Shown: one piece after another, positions 1 to 8,233 of the stretch
Numbering within the stretch: the stretch's first letter is position 1
How the letters are laid out: each line of letters starts with the position of its first letter
Source of the DNA: Mesonia sp.
GTDB taxonomy: Bacteria; Bacteroidota; Bacteroidia; Flavobacteriales; Flavobacteriaceae
Length of the DNA: 41,318 bases
Reading direction: 5' to 3'
Assembly (NCBI GenBank): GCA_012964435.1
Contig: DTTX01000050.1
Span: forward strand, 1-41,318
Translations under genes and position numbers: made by a program
Notes under the pieces: generated by a model
Told to the model about the DNA's origin: nothing
What the model saw: the letters and a program-made list of their open reading frames with translations, nothing else
Databases searched by the model: none

Positions 1-75
1 CACTACATAATTCAACAACTTTTTATTGATCGAATTTTTACTGTTAGAACCGGCAAAGGCAAGTATTTTTTTCAT
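1..75 (-). CDS. NADPH-dependent FMN reductase family protein, 5' end only
   Basis: Partial gene leaving the window on the left. The 25 visible codons start with ATG at 75 and read MKKILAFAGSNSKNSINKK and onward. This matches the start of the flavodoxin-like NADPH-dependent FMN reductase family, where beta-strand 1 (KILAFAGS) is followed by the phosphate-binding loop GSNSKNSIN. Family members use NAD(P)H to reduce FMN or quinones in the cytoplasm. It lies just downstream of the lpdA terminator on the same strand, so it probably has its own promoter. The assignment rests only on the N-terminal motif. Confidence 0.6.
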   Translation of the reverse strand, partial: MKKILAFAGSNSKNSINKKLLNYVV

Positions 76-90
76 CTTACTTTAAAATTA

Positions 91-126
91 AAAACCTCAC
101 GAATTTATAAAATTGTGAGGTTTTTT
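91..126 (-). terminator. Rho-independent terminator after lpdA
   Basis: Inverted repeat AAAACCTCAC (91-100) / GTGAGGTTTT (115-124). On the minus strand it is followed by a T-rich run, placing it 3' of lpdA. Confidence 0.75.
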
Positions 127-147
127 ATTATGCTTATTTACTTTTTC

Positions 148-1548
148 TTAAGTATGTAAAGGTCTATCTTCTGTTGCAGCTAAAGCAGCTTCTTTAACAG
201 CTTCAGAATAGGTTGGGTGCGCGTGACTCATACGAGCGATATCTTCTGCACTTGCTCTAAACTCCATTGCAGTTACCGCTTCAGCAATTAAATCTGCAGC
301 ACGAGCTCCTACGATATGAACACCAAGAACTTCATCTGTTTCTTTATCTGATAAAATCTTTACAAAACCGTCAATATCTCCACTAGCGCGAGAACGACCT
401 AAAGCTCTCATCGGGAATTGACCACTTTTATATTCAACTTTATCTTCTTTTAATTGCTCTTCGGTTTTACCAACAGAAGCAACTTCCGGCCAAGTGTAAA
501 CCACTCCAGGAATCAAGTTATAATCGATATGTGGTTTTTGTCCGGCAATCGTTTCAGCAACAAAAACACCTTCTTCTTCGGCTTTATGTGCTAACATTGC
601 TCCTTTAACCACATCACCGATTGCGTAAATATTATCGGCAGAAGTTTTTAAGTGCTTGTCTACTTCTATTTGTCCGCGATCATTCATTTTCACGCCGGCA
701 GCTTCAGCATTTAACCCATCGGTAAATGGCTTTCTTCCTACGGAAACTAAACAATAGTCACCTTTAAATTCTACTTCTTTATCTTTTTTATCGGTCGCTT
801 TGATCACTACCTCGTCACCGGTATTTTCAACAGAAGTTACTTTGTGAGAAACCGCAAAATTCACTTTTTGCTTTTTCATCACTTTGGTTAACTCTTTACT
901 TTGCGCTTTATCCATCGTTGGGATAATACGATCTAAGTATTCTACTACAGTAACCTCAGCTCCTAATCTTTTATAAACTTGACCAAGCTCTAAACCAATA
1001 ACTCCACCACCAATAATTACTAAGTTTTTTGGAACTTCTTTAAGTTTTAAAGCTTCGGTAGAAGTGATAATTCTTTCTTTATCGATATCGATAAACGGAA
1101 GACTTGCCGGTTTACTACCTGTAGCAATAATAGTATGTTTTGCTTCGATAGTTACCGTTTCTTCACCTTCGATCTTAATGTGCGTTTTATCTTCAAAAGA
1201 ACCAACCCCTTGATAAGAATCGATTTTATTTTTATCCATTAAGAAATCGATCCCTTTCGTAGTTTGTTCAACGACAGAAGCTTTACGCTCCATCATTTTT
1301 TCAAGGTTCAATTTTATATCGCCGGTAAGTTCGATACCGTGTTCTTCAAAATGCTTTACTGCATCTTCGTAGTGGTGAGAAGAATCTAATAAAGCTTTAG
1401 ACGGGATACAGCCTACATTTAGACAAGTACCTCCTTTGGTTGAATATTTTTCTATGATTGCGGTTTTCATCCCAAGTTGCGCGCAACGAATAGCGGCTAC
1501 GTAACCTCCGGGACCAGAACCAATGACTGCAACGTCGTAAGTGCTCAT
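148..1548 (-). CDS. lpdA: Dihydrolipoyl dehydrogenase (E3)
   Basis: FAD-dependent disulfide oxidoreductase that reoxidises the dihydrolipoyl groups of the pyruvate and 2-oxoglutarate dehydrogenase complexes and the glycine cleavage system, making NADH. It is 466 aa, the usual length. The sequence shows the N-terminal FAD-binding GSGPGG (residues 10-15), the redox-active pair C42/C47 in GGTCLNVGCIPSK, a second Rossmann motif GGGVIG for NAD, the FAD-contacting IYAIGDV segment, and the C-terminal HAHPTYSE segment with the catalytic His. It is monocistronic, with its own promoter and terminator, so it is not next to the E1/E2 genes. Cytoplasmic. No anomalies. Confidence 0.96.
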   Translation of the reverse strand: MSTYDVAVIGSGPGGYVAAIRCAQLGMKTAIIEKYSTKGGTCLNVGCIPSKALLDSSHHYEDAVKHFEEHGIELTGDIKLNLEKMMERKASVVEQTTKGIDFLMDKNKIDSYQGVGSFEDKTHIKIEGEETVTIEAKHTIIATGSKPASLPFIDIDKERIITSTEALKLKEVPKNLVIIGGGVIGLELGQVYKRLGAEVTVVEYLDRIIPTMDKAQSKELTKVMKKQKVNFAVSHKVTSVENTGDEVVIKATDKKDKEVEFKGDYCLVSVGRKPFTDGLNAEAAGVKMNDRGQIEVDKHLKTSADNIYAIGDVVKGAMLAHKAEEEGVFVAETIAGQKPHIDYNLIPGVVYTWPEVASVGKTEEQLKEDKVEYKSGQFPMRALGRSRASGDIDGFVKILSDKETDEVLGVHIVGARAADLIAEAVTAMEFRASAEDIARMSHAHPTYSEAVKEAALAATEDRPLHT

Positions 1549-1579
1549 AATTTAGTTTTGTTGATTTTTAAAACGATAA

Positions 1580-1609
1580 CAAAAATACGATAAGTAATTC
1601 AATCAACAA
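1580..1609 (-). promoter_or_regulatory. Bacteroidota-type promoter of lpdA
   Basis: On the minus strand, TTG (1607-1609) is followed 19 bp later by TATTTTTG (1580-1587), a perfect TAnnTTTG -7 element. This predicts a 5' UTR of about 25 nt before the lpdA ATG at 1548. Confidence 0.6.
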
Positions 1610-1637
1610 GATTTAGAAGGCAAAAAGCGGTTATAAA

Positions 1638-2099
1638 TTACAAAAGCGAAATCGATGTATTATTTTTTACCTGATTGATCATAAAAGTGCTTTGTGTGCT
1701 TGTAATTACTTTAATGGTCGTGAGTTTATTAATTAGAAAACTTCGGTATTCTTTCATATTACTCACATAAATTTTTAAAATATAATCGTAATCACCGCTT
1801 ACGTGAATACATTCTAAAACTTCATCGAGCTTTAAAATTTCTTTTTCGAATTTGGTGATATGCTCTTTATTATGCTGAATTAATTTTACGTGACAAAAAA
1901 CCAAAAAATTCTTGTTGATCTTCTCTGTATCGAGCAGCGCTACATATTTTGAGATCACTTCTTCCCGCTCTAATCTTTTGATGCGTTCGTGAATCGCGGT
2001 ATTTGACATCTCTAACCGAAAGGCAATTTCTTTGGTCGTAAGTTTTGCATTCTGTTGAAGAATATTCAGAAGTTTTTTATCGATTTCATCTAATTTCAT
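1638..2099 (-). CDS. Lrp/AsnC family transcriptional regulator
   Basis: 153-aa feast/famine regulator. The N-terminal winged helix-turn-helix (about residues 1-60) contains LDEIDKKLLNILQQNAK and the recognition region MSNTAIHERIKRLE. The C-terminal RAM/AsnC ligand-binding domain (about 65-145) contains HVSGDYDYILKIYV. Such proteins bind DNA as dimers or octamers and sense amino acids. It is divergent from the PLP-dependent lyase at 2260, with a 160-bp intergenic region, so local control of that gene and of itself is likely. The arrangement resembles the Pseudomonas putida mdeR/mdeA pair, where an Lrp-type protein activates methionine gamma-lyase. The ligand is unknown; methionine or another amino acid is an inference. 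Confidence 0.88.
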   Translation of the reverse strand: MKLDEIDKKLLNILQQNAKLTTKEIAFRLEMSNTAIHERIKRLEREEVISKYVALLDTEKINKNFLVFCHVKLIQHNKEHITKFEKEILKLDEVLECIHVSGDYDYILKIYVSNMKEYRSFLINKLTTIKVITSTQSTFMINQVKNNTSISLL

Positions 2100-2145
2100 A
2101 ACGAAAATTTTTCAGCATTAAAGAATTCAAAAAACAAATATTAAA

Positions 2146-2228
2146 ATTTAAATCTATAAATATATCTTTTAAATGAATTATTTTCTAAGTTGATTTAAAT
2201 CTATTGATTTTATTTCTGAATTAATTCA
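2146..2228. promoter_or_regulatory. Candidate Lrp-type operator region (direct repeats and palindrome)
   Basis: Within the divergent intergenic region the 12-mer ATTTAAATCTAT occurs twice exactly (2146-2157 and 2193-2204), and a perfect 12-bp palindrome TGAATTAATTCA lies at 2217-2228. Lrp proteins bind AT-rich, partly palindromic, repeated sites. The second repeat lies between the -33 and -7 elements of the lyase promoter. Confidence 0.4.
2190..2218 (+). promoter_or_regulatory. Candidate promoter of the methionine gamma-lyase-like gene
   Basis: TTG at 2190-2192, an 18-bp spacer, then TATTTCTG at 2211-2218, one mismatch from TAnnTTTG. This predicts a 5' UTR of about 35 nt before the ATG at 2260. 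Confidence 0.45.
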
Positions 2229-2259
2229 ATTTTGATAGAAATTTTAAAACGAATTTATA

Positions 2260-3459
2260 ATGAAATATAATCCTTCAGATAAAATACAAGATCTTCAATA
2301 TTTTGGAGAGTTTGGTGGCGTAAATCCATCAATTTCAGATTCTTCCACCTATACTTTTCTTTCAGCAAAAACGATGTTCGACACGTTTGAAGGAAATGCC
2401 GAAGGTTGCTATTTATATTCTCGACACTCCAGCCCTAGTAATCTTTATTTAGGGGAAGCTTTAGCAGCAATGGAAGCGACCGAAGCTGCAACCGTAACTG
2501 CCAGCGGTATGGGAGCCATTACACCGGTAATTTTACAACTCTGTGATGCCGGAGATCATATGATCTCTAGCAGAACAATTTACGGCGGAACTTATGCGTT
2601 TATGAAGAATTTTCTTCCGAAGCTAAATATTGCTACCTCTTTTGTAAATATTACCAAATTAGAAGAAGTTGAAGCTGCGATTACTCCCAAAACTAAAGTT
2701 ATATTTTGTGAGACCGTAAGCAATCCGCTATTGGAAATTGCCAACTTACCGGCATTGGCAAAACTGGCTAAAAAATACAATTTACAGTTGGTGGTCGATA
2801 ATACGTTTTCTCCACTTTCTATTACACCAAAAGAATTAGGAGCCGATATTACCATACATTCGCTTACAAAATTCATCAACGGAAGTAGCGATACTGTTGG
2901 CGGCGTGATCTGTGGTTCGTTAGAGTTCATTAATCAGCTGCGGAATGTAAATGATGGCGCGTGTATGCTTTTAGGCGCAACGATGGATAGTTTTCGATCG
3001 GCTTCCATTTTAAAAAACCTAAGAACACTTCATATTCGAATGCATAAACACAGTGAAAATGCGATGTATTTAGCTGAAAAATTTCAAGAACTAGGTTTAA
3101 AAACGGTTTATCCCGGTTTAGAAAATCACCCTGGTCACAAAATTTTCAAGCAAATGATGAATGATGAATATGGTTTTGGTGGGATGCTTACCATCGATGT
3201 AGGTTCTTTAGAAAAAGCCAATACTTTAATGGAATTAATGCAGGAGAAAAACTTGGGTTATTTAGCGGTAAGTTTAGGCTTTTATAAAACTTTATTTAGC
3301 GCTCCGGGAACTTCAACTTCCTCTGAAATTCCTGAAGAAGAACAAGCTGAAATGGGATTAAGTGAGGGATTAATTCGGTTTTCTATTGGATTAGATAATC
3401 ATATCGATAGAACTTTTGAACGCATGAAAGAATGTATGCAGGAAGTTGGGATTCTGTAA
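2260..3459 (+). CDS. Methionine gamma-lyase-like PLP-dependent enzyme (Cys/Met metabolism family)
   Basis: 399-aa fold-type I PLP enzyme of the trans-sulfuration family. Visible PLP features are the phosphate-binding YSR (53-55), ASGMGAI (81-87), D180 in VVDNTF and the Schiff-base lysine K204 in HSLTKFINGSSD. The second half closely resembles plant-type methionine gamma-lyase as I remember it (YPGLENHPGHKIF, YGFGGMLTIDV, SSEIPEEE). The position of the catalytic Cys116 of Pseudomonas methionine gamma-lyase is Gly110 here (YGGT in place of YGCT), as in plant methionine gamma-lyases and cystathionine synthases. The likely reaction is methionine to methanethiol, 2-oxobutyrate and ammonia; cystathionine gamma-synthase or -lyase activity is the alternative. 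The divergent Lrp-type regulator supports an amino-acid catabolic role. Confidence 0.8.
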   Translation: MKYNPSDKIQDLQYFGEFGGVNPSISDSSTYTFLSAKTMFDTFEGNAEGCYLYSRHSSPSNLYLGEALAAMEATEAATVTASGMGAITPVILQLCDAGDHMISSRTIYGGTYAFMKNFLPKLNIATSFVNITKLEEVEAAITPKTKVIFCETVSNPLLEIANLPALAKLAKKYNLQLVVDNTFSPLSITPKELGADITIHSLTKFINGSSDTVGGVICGSLEFINQLRNVNDGACMLLGATMDSFRSASILKNLRTLHIRMHKHSENAMYLAEKFQELGLKTVYPGLENHPGHKIFKQMMNDEYGFGGMLTIDVGSLEKANTLMELMQEKNLGYLAVSLGFYKTLFSAPGTSTSSEIPEEEQAEMGLSEGLIRFSIGLDNHIDRTFERMKECMQEVGIL

Positions 3460-3461
3460 AC

Positions 3462-3492
3462 AAAAAAACTCCGCTAATAGCGGAGTTTTTTT
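3462..3492. terminator. Bidirectional terminator
   Basis: Hairpin ACTCCGCTAATAGCGGAGT (3468-3486) flanked by A and T runs on its two sides. It sits between the convergent lyase and beta-roll protein genes and can serve both. Confidence 0.85.
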
Positions 3493-3510
3493 GTTTTATG
3501 TTCAATTGAT

Positions 3511-4896
3511 TTATTGACTGATCATTTCGATATTAAAGCTAGAACCGCTCGCTAGAACTTGAACATTATTACTTGAAGTATCTGAAAAGATACCAATAGA
3601 TTCCCAAGCATTAAGTTGAACAATTTTTTCACCTGATATAGTAATTATATCACCATTTCTCACATTAGCATAAACTTCACTACCGGGAATTAAATTTGAA
3701 CTTGAATAGGCTTTTGCTAGGAAGAATTTTATATTTTGGGAACTTGAGCCTCCATTAGATTTTTGTAAAGTAAGTTTAAAACTTACACGATAAATTCCGG
3801 GTTTATCTTGAATCTGAAAATTATTATTACCGGCAGTGATACCCTGTTGAAAATCTGTGGTTCCGAACGATATATAATTGTATTGATTTAGATTGCTATT
3901 TGAAGATTTCCTAACTTCAGCAAAGTAAGTAACATCTTGAGGTGCTACCCAAGTTGCTTTTCCGTTAGCATCAGAGGTTAAAACTTTTCCTGTTCCTTGA
4001 TTACCATCTACAATTTTTATAGATCCGTTAATTTCTAATTTTTCTGAAGGTGTTGAAGTACCAATACCAACATTAGTATTATTTACATCACCTAATATTA
4101 CCGTATTTGCTTGAGTAGCATTAGCATTATGACCTAAAGCAGTAGCATTTTGAGCACTAGCTGAAGAATTATCACCAATTGCAATACTATTTTCTCCAGT
4201 AGCACTAGCATTTGTACCTATCGCTATCGAATTATTTACTGAAGATTGACTATCTGTACCAATAGCTGTAGATCGATAACCTGATGCTTCTGATTGACTT
4301 CCTACAGCAATTGCTTCATTACTTGTAGAACTATCTGCATTATCTCCAATTGCAATACTTTTATTTTGATTTGCTGTAGCATCTTGACCTAAAGACATCC
4401 CACCAATAGGATCAAAATACCCTACTTGCTGATCATTAACTCTAAATTCTAATGGAACATAGTTTGTAGTACCAATAAAATCACCCTCAGTTGCTTGATT
4501 ACCTCCATCTGCCCAGCCACTACCTCCAGCTGCAGTTTCTATGTTGTTAATCTCGGTGTTTAATTTTTCGTTAGAAACTAAGCTTAACCAAGCAGAACCA
4601 TTCCAGAAAAACAAACCTGTATTTACTTCACCATTTAAAAGATCGGTGTTCCAAACTACTAATCCTTTAGCCGGATTAGGTATGCTCGTCGCTCCTAAAT
4701 CTATTCTAGGAAAAAGAACACCTTTATTGGTTGCTTGAATATCTAAGATACTAGATTCATCAGGCTCTGTTGTACCTATCCCGATTTGAGCTTGGGTAGA
4801 TAAGACAATAAGAAATAAACAAAAAAATGAAATTACTTTTTGAACTTGTGGAGTTAAATAATTCACGTTTAGCGTTTTAAATTGGTCGCAAAACAA
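3511..4896 (-). CDS. Secreted YadA-head-repeat protein with C-terminal jelly-roll-like domain
   Basis: A 461-aa surface or exported protein, probably trimeric. There is a signal peptide ending STQAQ (about residues 21-37), a conserved N-terminal module (IGIGTTEPDESSILDI and LFPRIDLG) and a domain with FWNGSAW. Six 14-15-residue YadA-type head repeats follow (S/A-x-AIG pattern, about 180-270), then NVGIGTSTPSEKLEI and a C-terminal beta-sandwich that looks C1q/TNF-like (about 322-461). No type IX sorting domain or membrane anchor is apparent. No ATG is available: the start is TTG at 4896, or GTG at 4866, which would give a more typical short signal peptide. The neighbour at 5013 is a distant relative with a different repeat. 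An adhesive function is inferred. Confidence 0.75.
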   Translation of the reverse strand: MFCDQFKTLNVNYLTPQVQKVISFFCLFLIVLSTQAQIGIGTTEPDESSILDIQATNKGVLFPRIDLGATSIPNPAKGLVVWNTDLLNGEVNTGLFFWNGSAWLSLVSNEKLNTEINNIETAAGGSGWADGGNQATEGDFIGTTNYVPLEFRVNDQQVGYFDPIGGMSLGQDATANQNKSIAIGDNADSSTSNEAIAVGSQSEASGYRSTAIGTDSQSSVNNSIAIGTNASATGENSIAIGDNSSASAQNATALGHNANATQANTVILGDVNNTNVGIGTSTPSEKLEINGSIKIVDGNQGTGKVLTSDANGKATWVAPQDVTYFAEVRKSSNSNLNQYNYISFGTTDFQQGITAGNNNFQIQDKPGIYRVSFKLTLQKSNGGSSSQNIKFFLAKAYSSSNLIPGSEVYANVRNGDIITISGEKIVQLNAWESIGIFSDTSSNNVQVLASGSSFNIEMISQ

Positions 4897-4953
4897 TGAA
4901 ACTATTTCAATACTCTAAAATAAAATCGTTTACTTACTAAAAAAAACGATTAA

Positions 4954-4984
4954 ACAAAAAAAGATACCTATTAAGGTATCTTTC
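4954..4984 (-). terminator. Terminator after the 17-residue-repeat surface protein
   Basis: Inverted repeat AAAGATACCT / AGGTATCTTT (4960-4983), with a T run on the minus strand. It separates the two surface-protein genes, so the 3511-4896 gene must have its own promoter. Confidence 0.75.
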
Positions 4985-5012
4985 AATTAACTTTATCAAA
5001 ATTAAAAAGATA

Positions 5013-6500
5013 TTATTTTTCTAACATCTTTTCGATTTTCAATAATCTTTGCTCTAATTCTTCAATTTTTTGATCCTTTTCTTGAAGTTCTTTTTCTTGA
5101 AGTTCTAGTTTATTATTTAGTTCAATGATATAAAGAAATGATTCTTCTATTTTTTCTAAGTTGGTAATAGATGTAGTTCCTAATTTAATTTTGAAACCCT
5201 CTTCTTCAACCTCTTTATAAGATTTCACTCCTGGTAAATGTCCGTTAGTTTTGATGAATGCCTCAACTTCTTTCAAAGTTTTAAAAGAATATGTTGGTAA
5301 AATCTCTGAGTTACCATTATAATAATCTTCGAAAACATAATCCGGATAGGTATTACTTTCGGTTACAAAATCACCTGTTGTTTCAATATCACCTGTTGCT
5401 GAGATATCTCCTCCAACGGTAAGTGTATGAGTAAGAGCAGAAATTGCCACATTCACTCCCAACCTATCGGAGGTAAAATTACCTCCAATTAGTGGAATGT
5501 TTGAATCTGAGTTTTCTATATAAAGTTTGTTACTAGTGATTTCATCGTAGCCAGCTTGATAACCTATAGCAATATTTCCACTACCAGTAATATTTGTATA
5601 AAGAGAACTAAATCCGATTGAAACATTATTGTTACCACTTTCATTATCATTACTACTTCTTGAACCAACAGAAACATTTCTAGAACCAATGTCATTACTT
5701 CTTAATGATTGATAACCTAGTGATGAATTGAAGCTACCTGTAGTATTTAAATTTAAACCCAACGAACCAACAGAAGTATTAAAACTTCCTGTCGTGTTAG
5801 AAAACATACCCACATCTCCAACTGATGTATTTCTAAATCCTGTAGTATTATTTCTTAAAGTATTATACCCAACAGCAACATTTCTATCTGTTTGATTAGA
5901 CATTAAAGAAAAAGCTCCTAATGCAATATTAAATTGACCTGCAGTATTATTTGTTCCAGCGTTATACCCTTGATATAGATTATAATTACTTGTTAAATCA
6001 TCATTTGCTCCGGCACCTTCTCCCAAGAATACTGAAAATCCTGTATTATATGTTTCTAACCTACCACCAGAAGTCAATCTAAGCTTTTCAATATTATTTG
6101 TTCTAAAGACTAAACTCTCAGAATCTGTAGTACCTAAAAAATTTGAATCACTATCAGTTCCAGAATTCCCGTTTAGATTCCAAGAGTCAGAAGATGCACT
6201 AGAACCTACAGACACCCATTCGGTTTCAGCATTATCCCAATAATAAAACCCTGGAGTGTTTGATCCAACCGTAGCTGTTAAATATACCATCATACCATTT
6301 TGGGATGAACCCGGGTTTGAAGATGGAAAAGCACTAATTCTAGGAACTAATAAACCTGTAGAGTTTGATGGTGAGGAAGAGTTACTTGCTTGTACATCTA
6401 ACGTAGCTTGGGGGTTGGTCGTATTTACCCCAACCTGAGAATAAAAATTGTAATTAATAAATAATAAAGAAAATACAATTAAATAGTATTCTTTTTTCAT
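5013..6500 (-). CDS. Secreted beta-roll protein with 17-residue repeats and C-terminal coiled coil
   Basis: A 495-aa exported protein. There is a short signal peptide (about residues 1-21, ending NFYSQ), then VGVNTTNPQATLDVQ and LLVPRI, the same N-terminal module as its neighbour. About nine tandem 17-residue units span roughly residues 174-324, each with an N-x-(S/A)-(V/I)-G core followed by an NTTGSF-like turn. The C-terminal region has YPDYVFEDYY, EVEAFIKTNGHLPGV and LEKIEESFLYIIEL, then a heptad coiled coil to the end. This C-terminus is common in Bacteroidota tail-fibre-like proteins and resembles trimerising intramolecular chaperone regions (inference). Likely a trimeric surface filament or adhesin; the ligand is unknown. 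Confidence 0.75.
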   Translation of the reverse strand: MKKEYYLIVFSLLFINYNFYSQVGVNTTNPQATLDVQASNSSSPSNSTGLLVPRISAFPSSNPGSSQNGMMVYLTATVGSNTPGFYYWDNAETEWVSVGSSASSDSWNLNGNSGTDSDSNFLGTTDSESLVFRTNNIEKLRLTSGGRLETYNTGFSVFLGEGAGANDDLTSNYNLYQGYNAGTNNTAGQFNIALGAFSLMSNQTDRNVAVGYNTLRNNTTGFRNTSVGDVGMFSNTTGSFNTSVGSLGLNLNTTGSFNSSLGYQSLRSNDIGSRNVSVGSRSSNDNESGNNNVSIGFSSLYTNITGSGNIAIGYQAGYDEITSNKLYIENSDSNIPLIGGNFTSDRLGVNVAISALTHTLTVGGDISATGDIETTGDFVTESNTYPDYVFEDYYNGNSEILPTYSFKTLKEVEAFIKTNGHLPGVKSYKEVEEEGFKIKLGTTSITNLEKIEESFLYIIELNNKLELQEKELQEKDQKIEELEQRLLKIEKMLEK

Positions 6501-6535
6501 AACAATAAAAATTTTAATAACGGGGTAATATTTTA

Positions 6536-6543
6536 CAAATATA
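6536..6543 (-). promoter_or_regulatory. -7 promoter element of the 17-residue-repeat surface protein
   Basis: Perfect TATATTTG on the minus strand, about 36 bp upstream of the ATG at 6500. No TTG was seen at the expected -33 distance. Confidence 0.45.
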
Positions 6544-6668
6544 GAAAATTAAATAAATAAAATTCCGGCATAATCTCAATAAAATAACTTTAACAGAAAT
6601 TTTATTTTATTTTGCTCTTCAAGTTAAAAAATTGTAAAATTACAACTTGATCATTTAAAAGTAAATTA

Positions 6669-8159
6669 ATGGATAGCCAAACTACCGATCCTAATAACCA
6701 AAAAGTAATTGAAAATAATTTAAGCATCTTTCAGGCTTTGATTCCTGTATTTGCCTTAATAGGGATGTTAGCTTACAATGTATACGTATTTGGAGATGAT
6801 GCCTTAAGCGGCTCTAATCAATTTATTTTATTAATGGGTGCTGCTGTGGCTGCAATAGTTGGGCATTTTAATAAAGTACCATATGCTTCAATGGTCGAAG
6901 AAGTTGCTCAAAATATTAAATCGACTACGGGTCCTATTTTAATATTGCTGATGGTAGGCGCTCTAGCCGGAACTTGGTTAGTGAGTGGTATTATCCCTAC
7001 AATGATCTATTATGGCTTACAAATCTTAAATCCGACTATATTTCTTGCGGCTTGCGTGGTGATCTGTTCGGTGATTTCAATTGCGACCGGAAGTAGCTGG
7101 ACCACCTCTGCTACCGTTGGGATTGCACTGATTGGGATTGCGAATGCTTTAGGAATTTCTTTAGGGATGACGGCAGGAGCCATTTTATCGGGGGCTTATT
7201 TTGGTGATAAACTTTCGCCGCTGAGTGATACGACCAACCTAGCTCCAGCGATGGCAGGTACCGATTTATTTACACACATCAGGTATATGTTGTACACCAC
7301 GGTACCTACGATATTGGTTACGCTTATTGTTTTTATTATCATCGGTTTAAATATTGAAACTACCGGCGTTGCCGATACCGATTCGATACTAGCATCGATT
7401 GAAGAGTCTTTTTATATTACGCCTTGGTTATTTATAGTTCCGGTGGTGGTTATTTTCTTGATCGTTAAAAAAACTCCGCCTTTAATTGCCTTATTATTAG
7501 GAACACTATTAGGTGCTATTTTTGCGCTTATCTTTCAACCTGAAATTATTGCTAAGTTAGGCGATAGTGAAAGCCTTAACTTCTTTTCAGGGTACAAGGG
7601 AATTTTAAATGCAATTACCGTCGATACCGCTATTGAAACTTCTAATGAATCGCTGAATGATTTATTTTCTTCTGGGGGAATGGCCGGAATGCTCGGTACG
7701 ATCTGGTTAATTATTTGTGCGATGGTTTTCGGAGGAATTATGGATGCCATTGGCGCACTTTCAAGAATTAGTCGTGCTTTATTGAATCTTTTCCACAGTA
7801 CTTTTGGGTTATTTAGCAGTACAGTAATTAGCTGTTTAGCTTTAAACGCCACGGCATCTGATCAATATTTAGCGATTGTAGTACCCGGTAAAATGTTTGC
7901 CAAAGCCTATAAAGATAAAGGCCTAGCTCCTGAGAATTTAAGTAGAACGCTCGAAGATTCAGGGACGGTAACTTCTGTTTTAATTCCTTGGAATACTTGT
8001 GGTGCTTACCATAGTGGAGTTTTAGGAGTTCCGGTGGCGAGTTACTTTATGTATGCGATGTTTAATTATTTGAGTCCGTTTACCACCTTAGTATTTGCTG
8101 CTTTTCATATTAAGATTAGACAGTTAACGCAAAAAGAACCCGAGACGGCTCAACTTTAA
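6669..8159 (+). CDS. nhaC: NhaC family Na+/H+ antiporter
   Basis: A 496-aa inner-membrane protein with about 11-12 hydrophobic segments, built as two similar halves. Conserved NhaC signatures are the glycine/serine-rich SIATGSSWTTSATVGIA and GAYFGDKLSPLSDTTNLAP in the first half, with ALNATASDQYLAIV and SVLIPWNTCGAYHSGVLG in the second. It exchanges cytoplasmic Na+ (or malate/Na+-lactate in some relatives) for external H+. A role in Na+ and pH homeostasis fits a marine organism. It appears monocistronic and is divergent from the surface protein. Exact substrate specificity within NhaC/MleN is uncertain. Confidence 0.9.
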   Translation: MDSQTTDPNNQKVIENNLSIFQALIPVFALIGMLAYNVYVFGDDALSGSNQFILLMGAAVAAIVGHFNKVPYASMVEEVAQNIKSTTGPILILLMVGALAGTWLVSGIIPTMIYYGLQILNPTIFLAACVVICSVISIATGSSWTTSATVGIALIGIANALGISLGMTAGAILSGAYFGDKLSPLSDTTNLAPAMAGTDLFTHIRYMLYTTVPTILVTLIVFIIIGLNIETTGVADTDSILASIEESFYITPWLFIVPVVVIFLIVKKTPPLIALLLGTLLGAIFALIFQPEIIAKLGDSESLNFFSGYKGILNAITVDTAIETSNESLNDLFSSGGMAGMLGTIWLIICAMVFGGIMDAIGALSRISRALLNLFHSTFGLFSSTVISCLALNATASDQYLAIVVPGKMFAKAYKDKGLAPENLSRTLEDSGTVTSVLIPWNTCGAYHSGVLGVPVASYFMYAMFNYLSPFTTLVFAAFHIKIRQLTQKEPETAQL

Positions 8160-8203
8160 GAATTGTATAAGAAGCGAAAAGCAGTGATTATCGGCTGAGT
8201 TCA

Positions 8204-8211
8204 TAACTTTG
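8204..8211 (+). promoter_or_regulatory. -7 promoter element of bshB1
   Basis: Perfect TAnnTTTG match TAACTTTG, 22 bp before the bshB1 ATG. No clear TTG at -33. Confidence 0.45.
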
Positions 8212-8233
8212 CACTTCAGAAAAAATAATCTTC

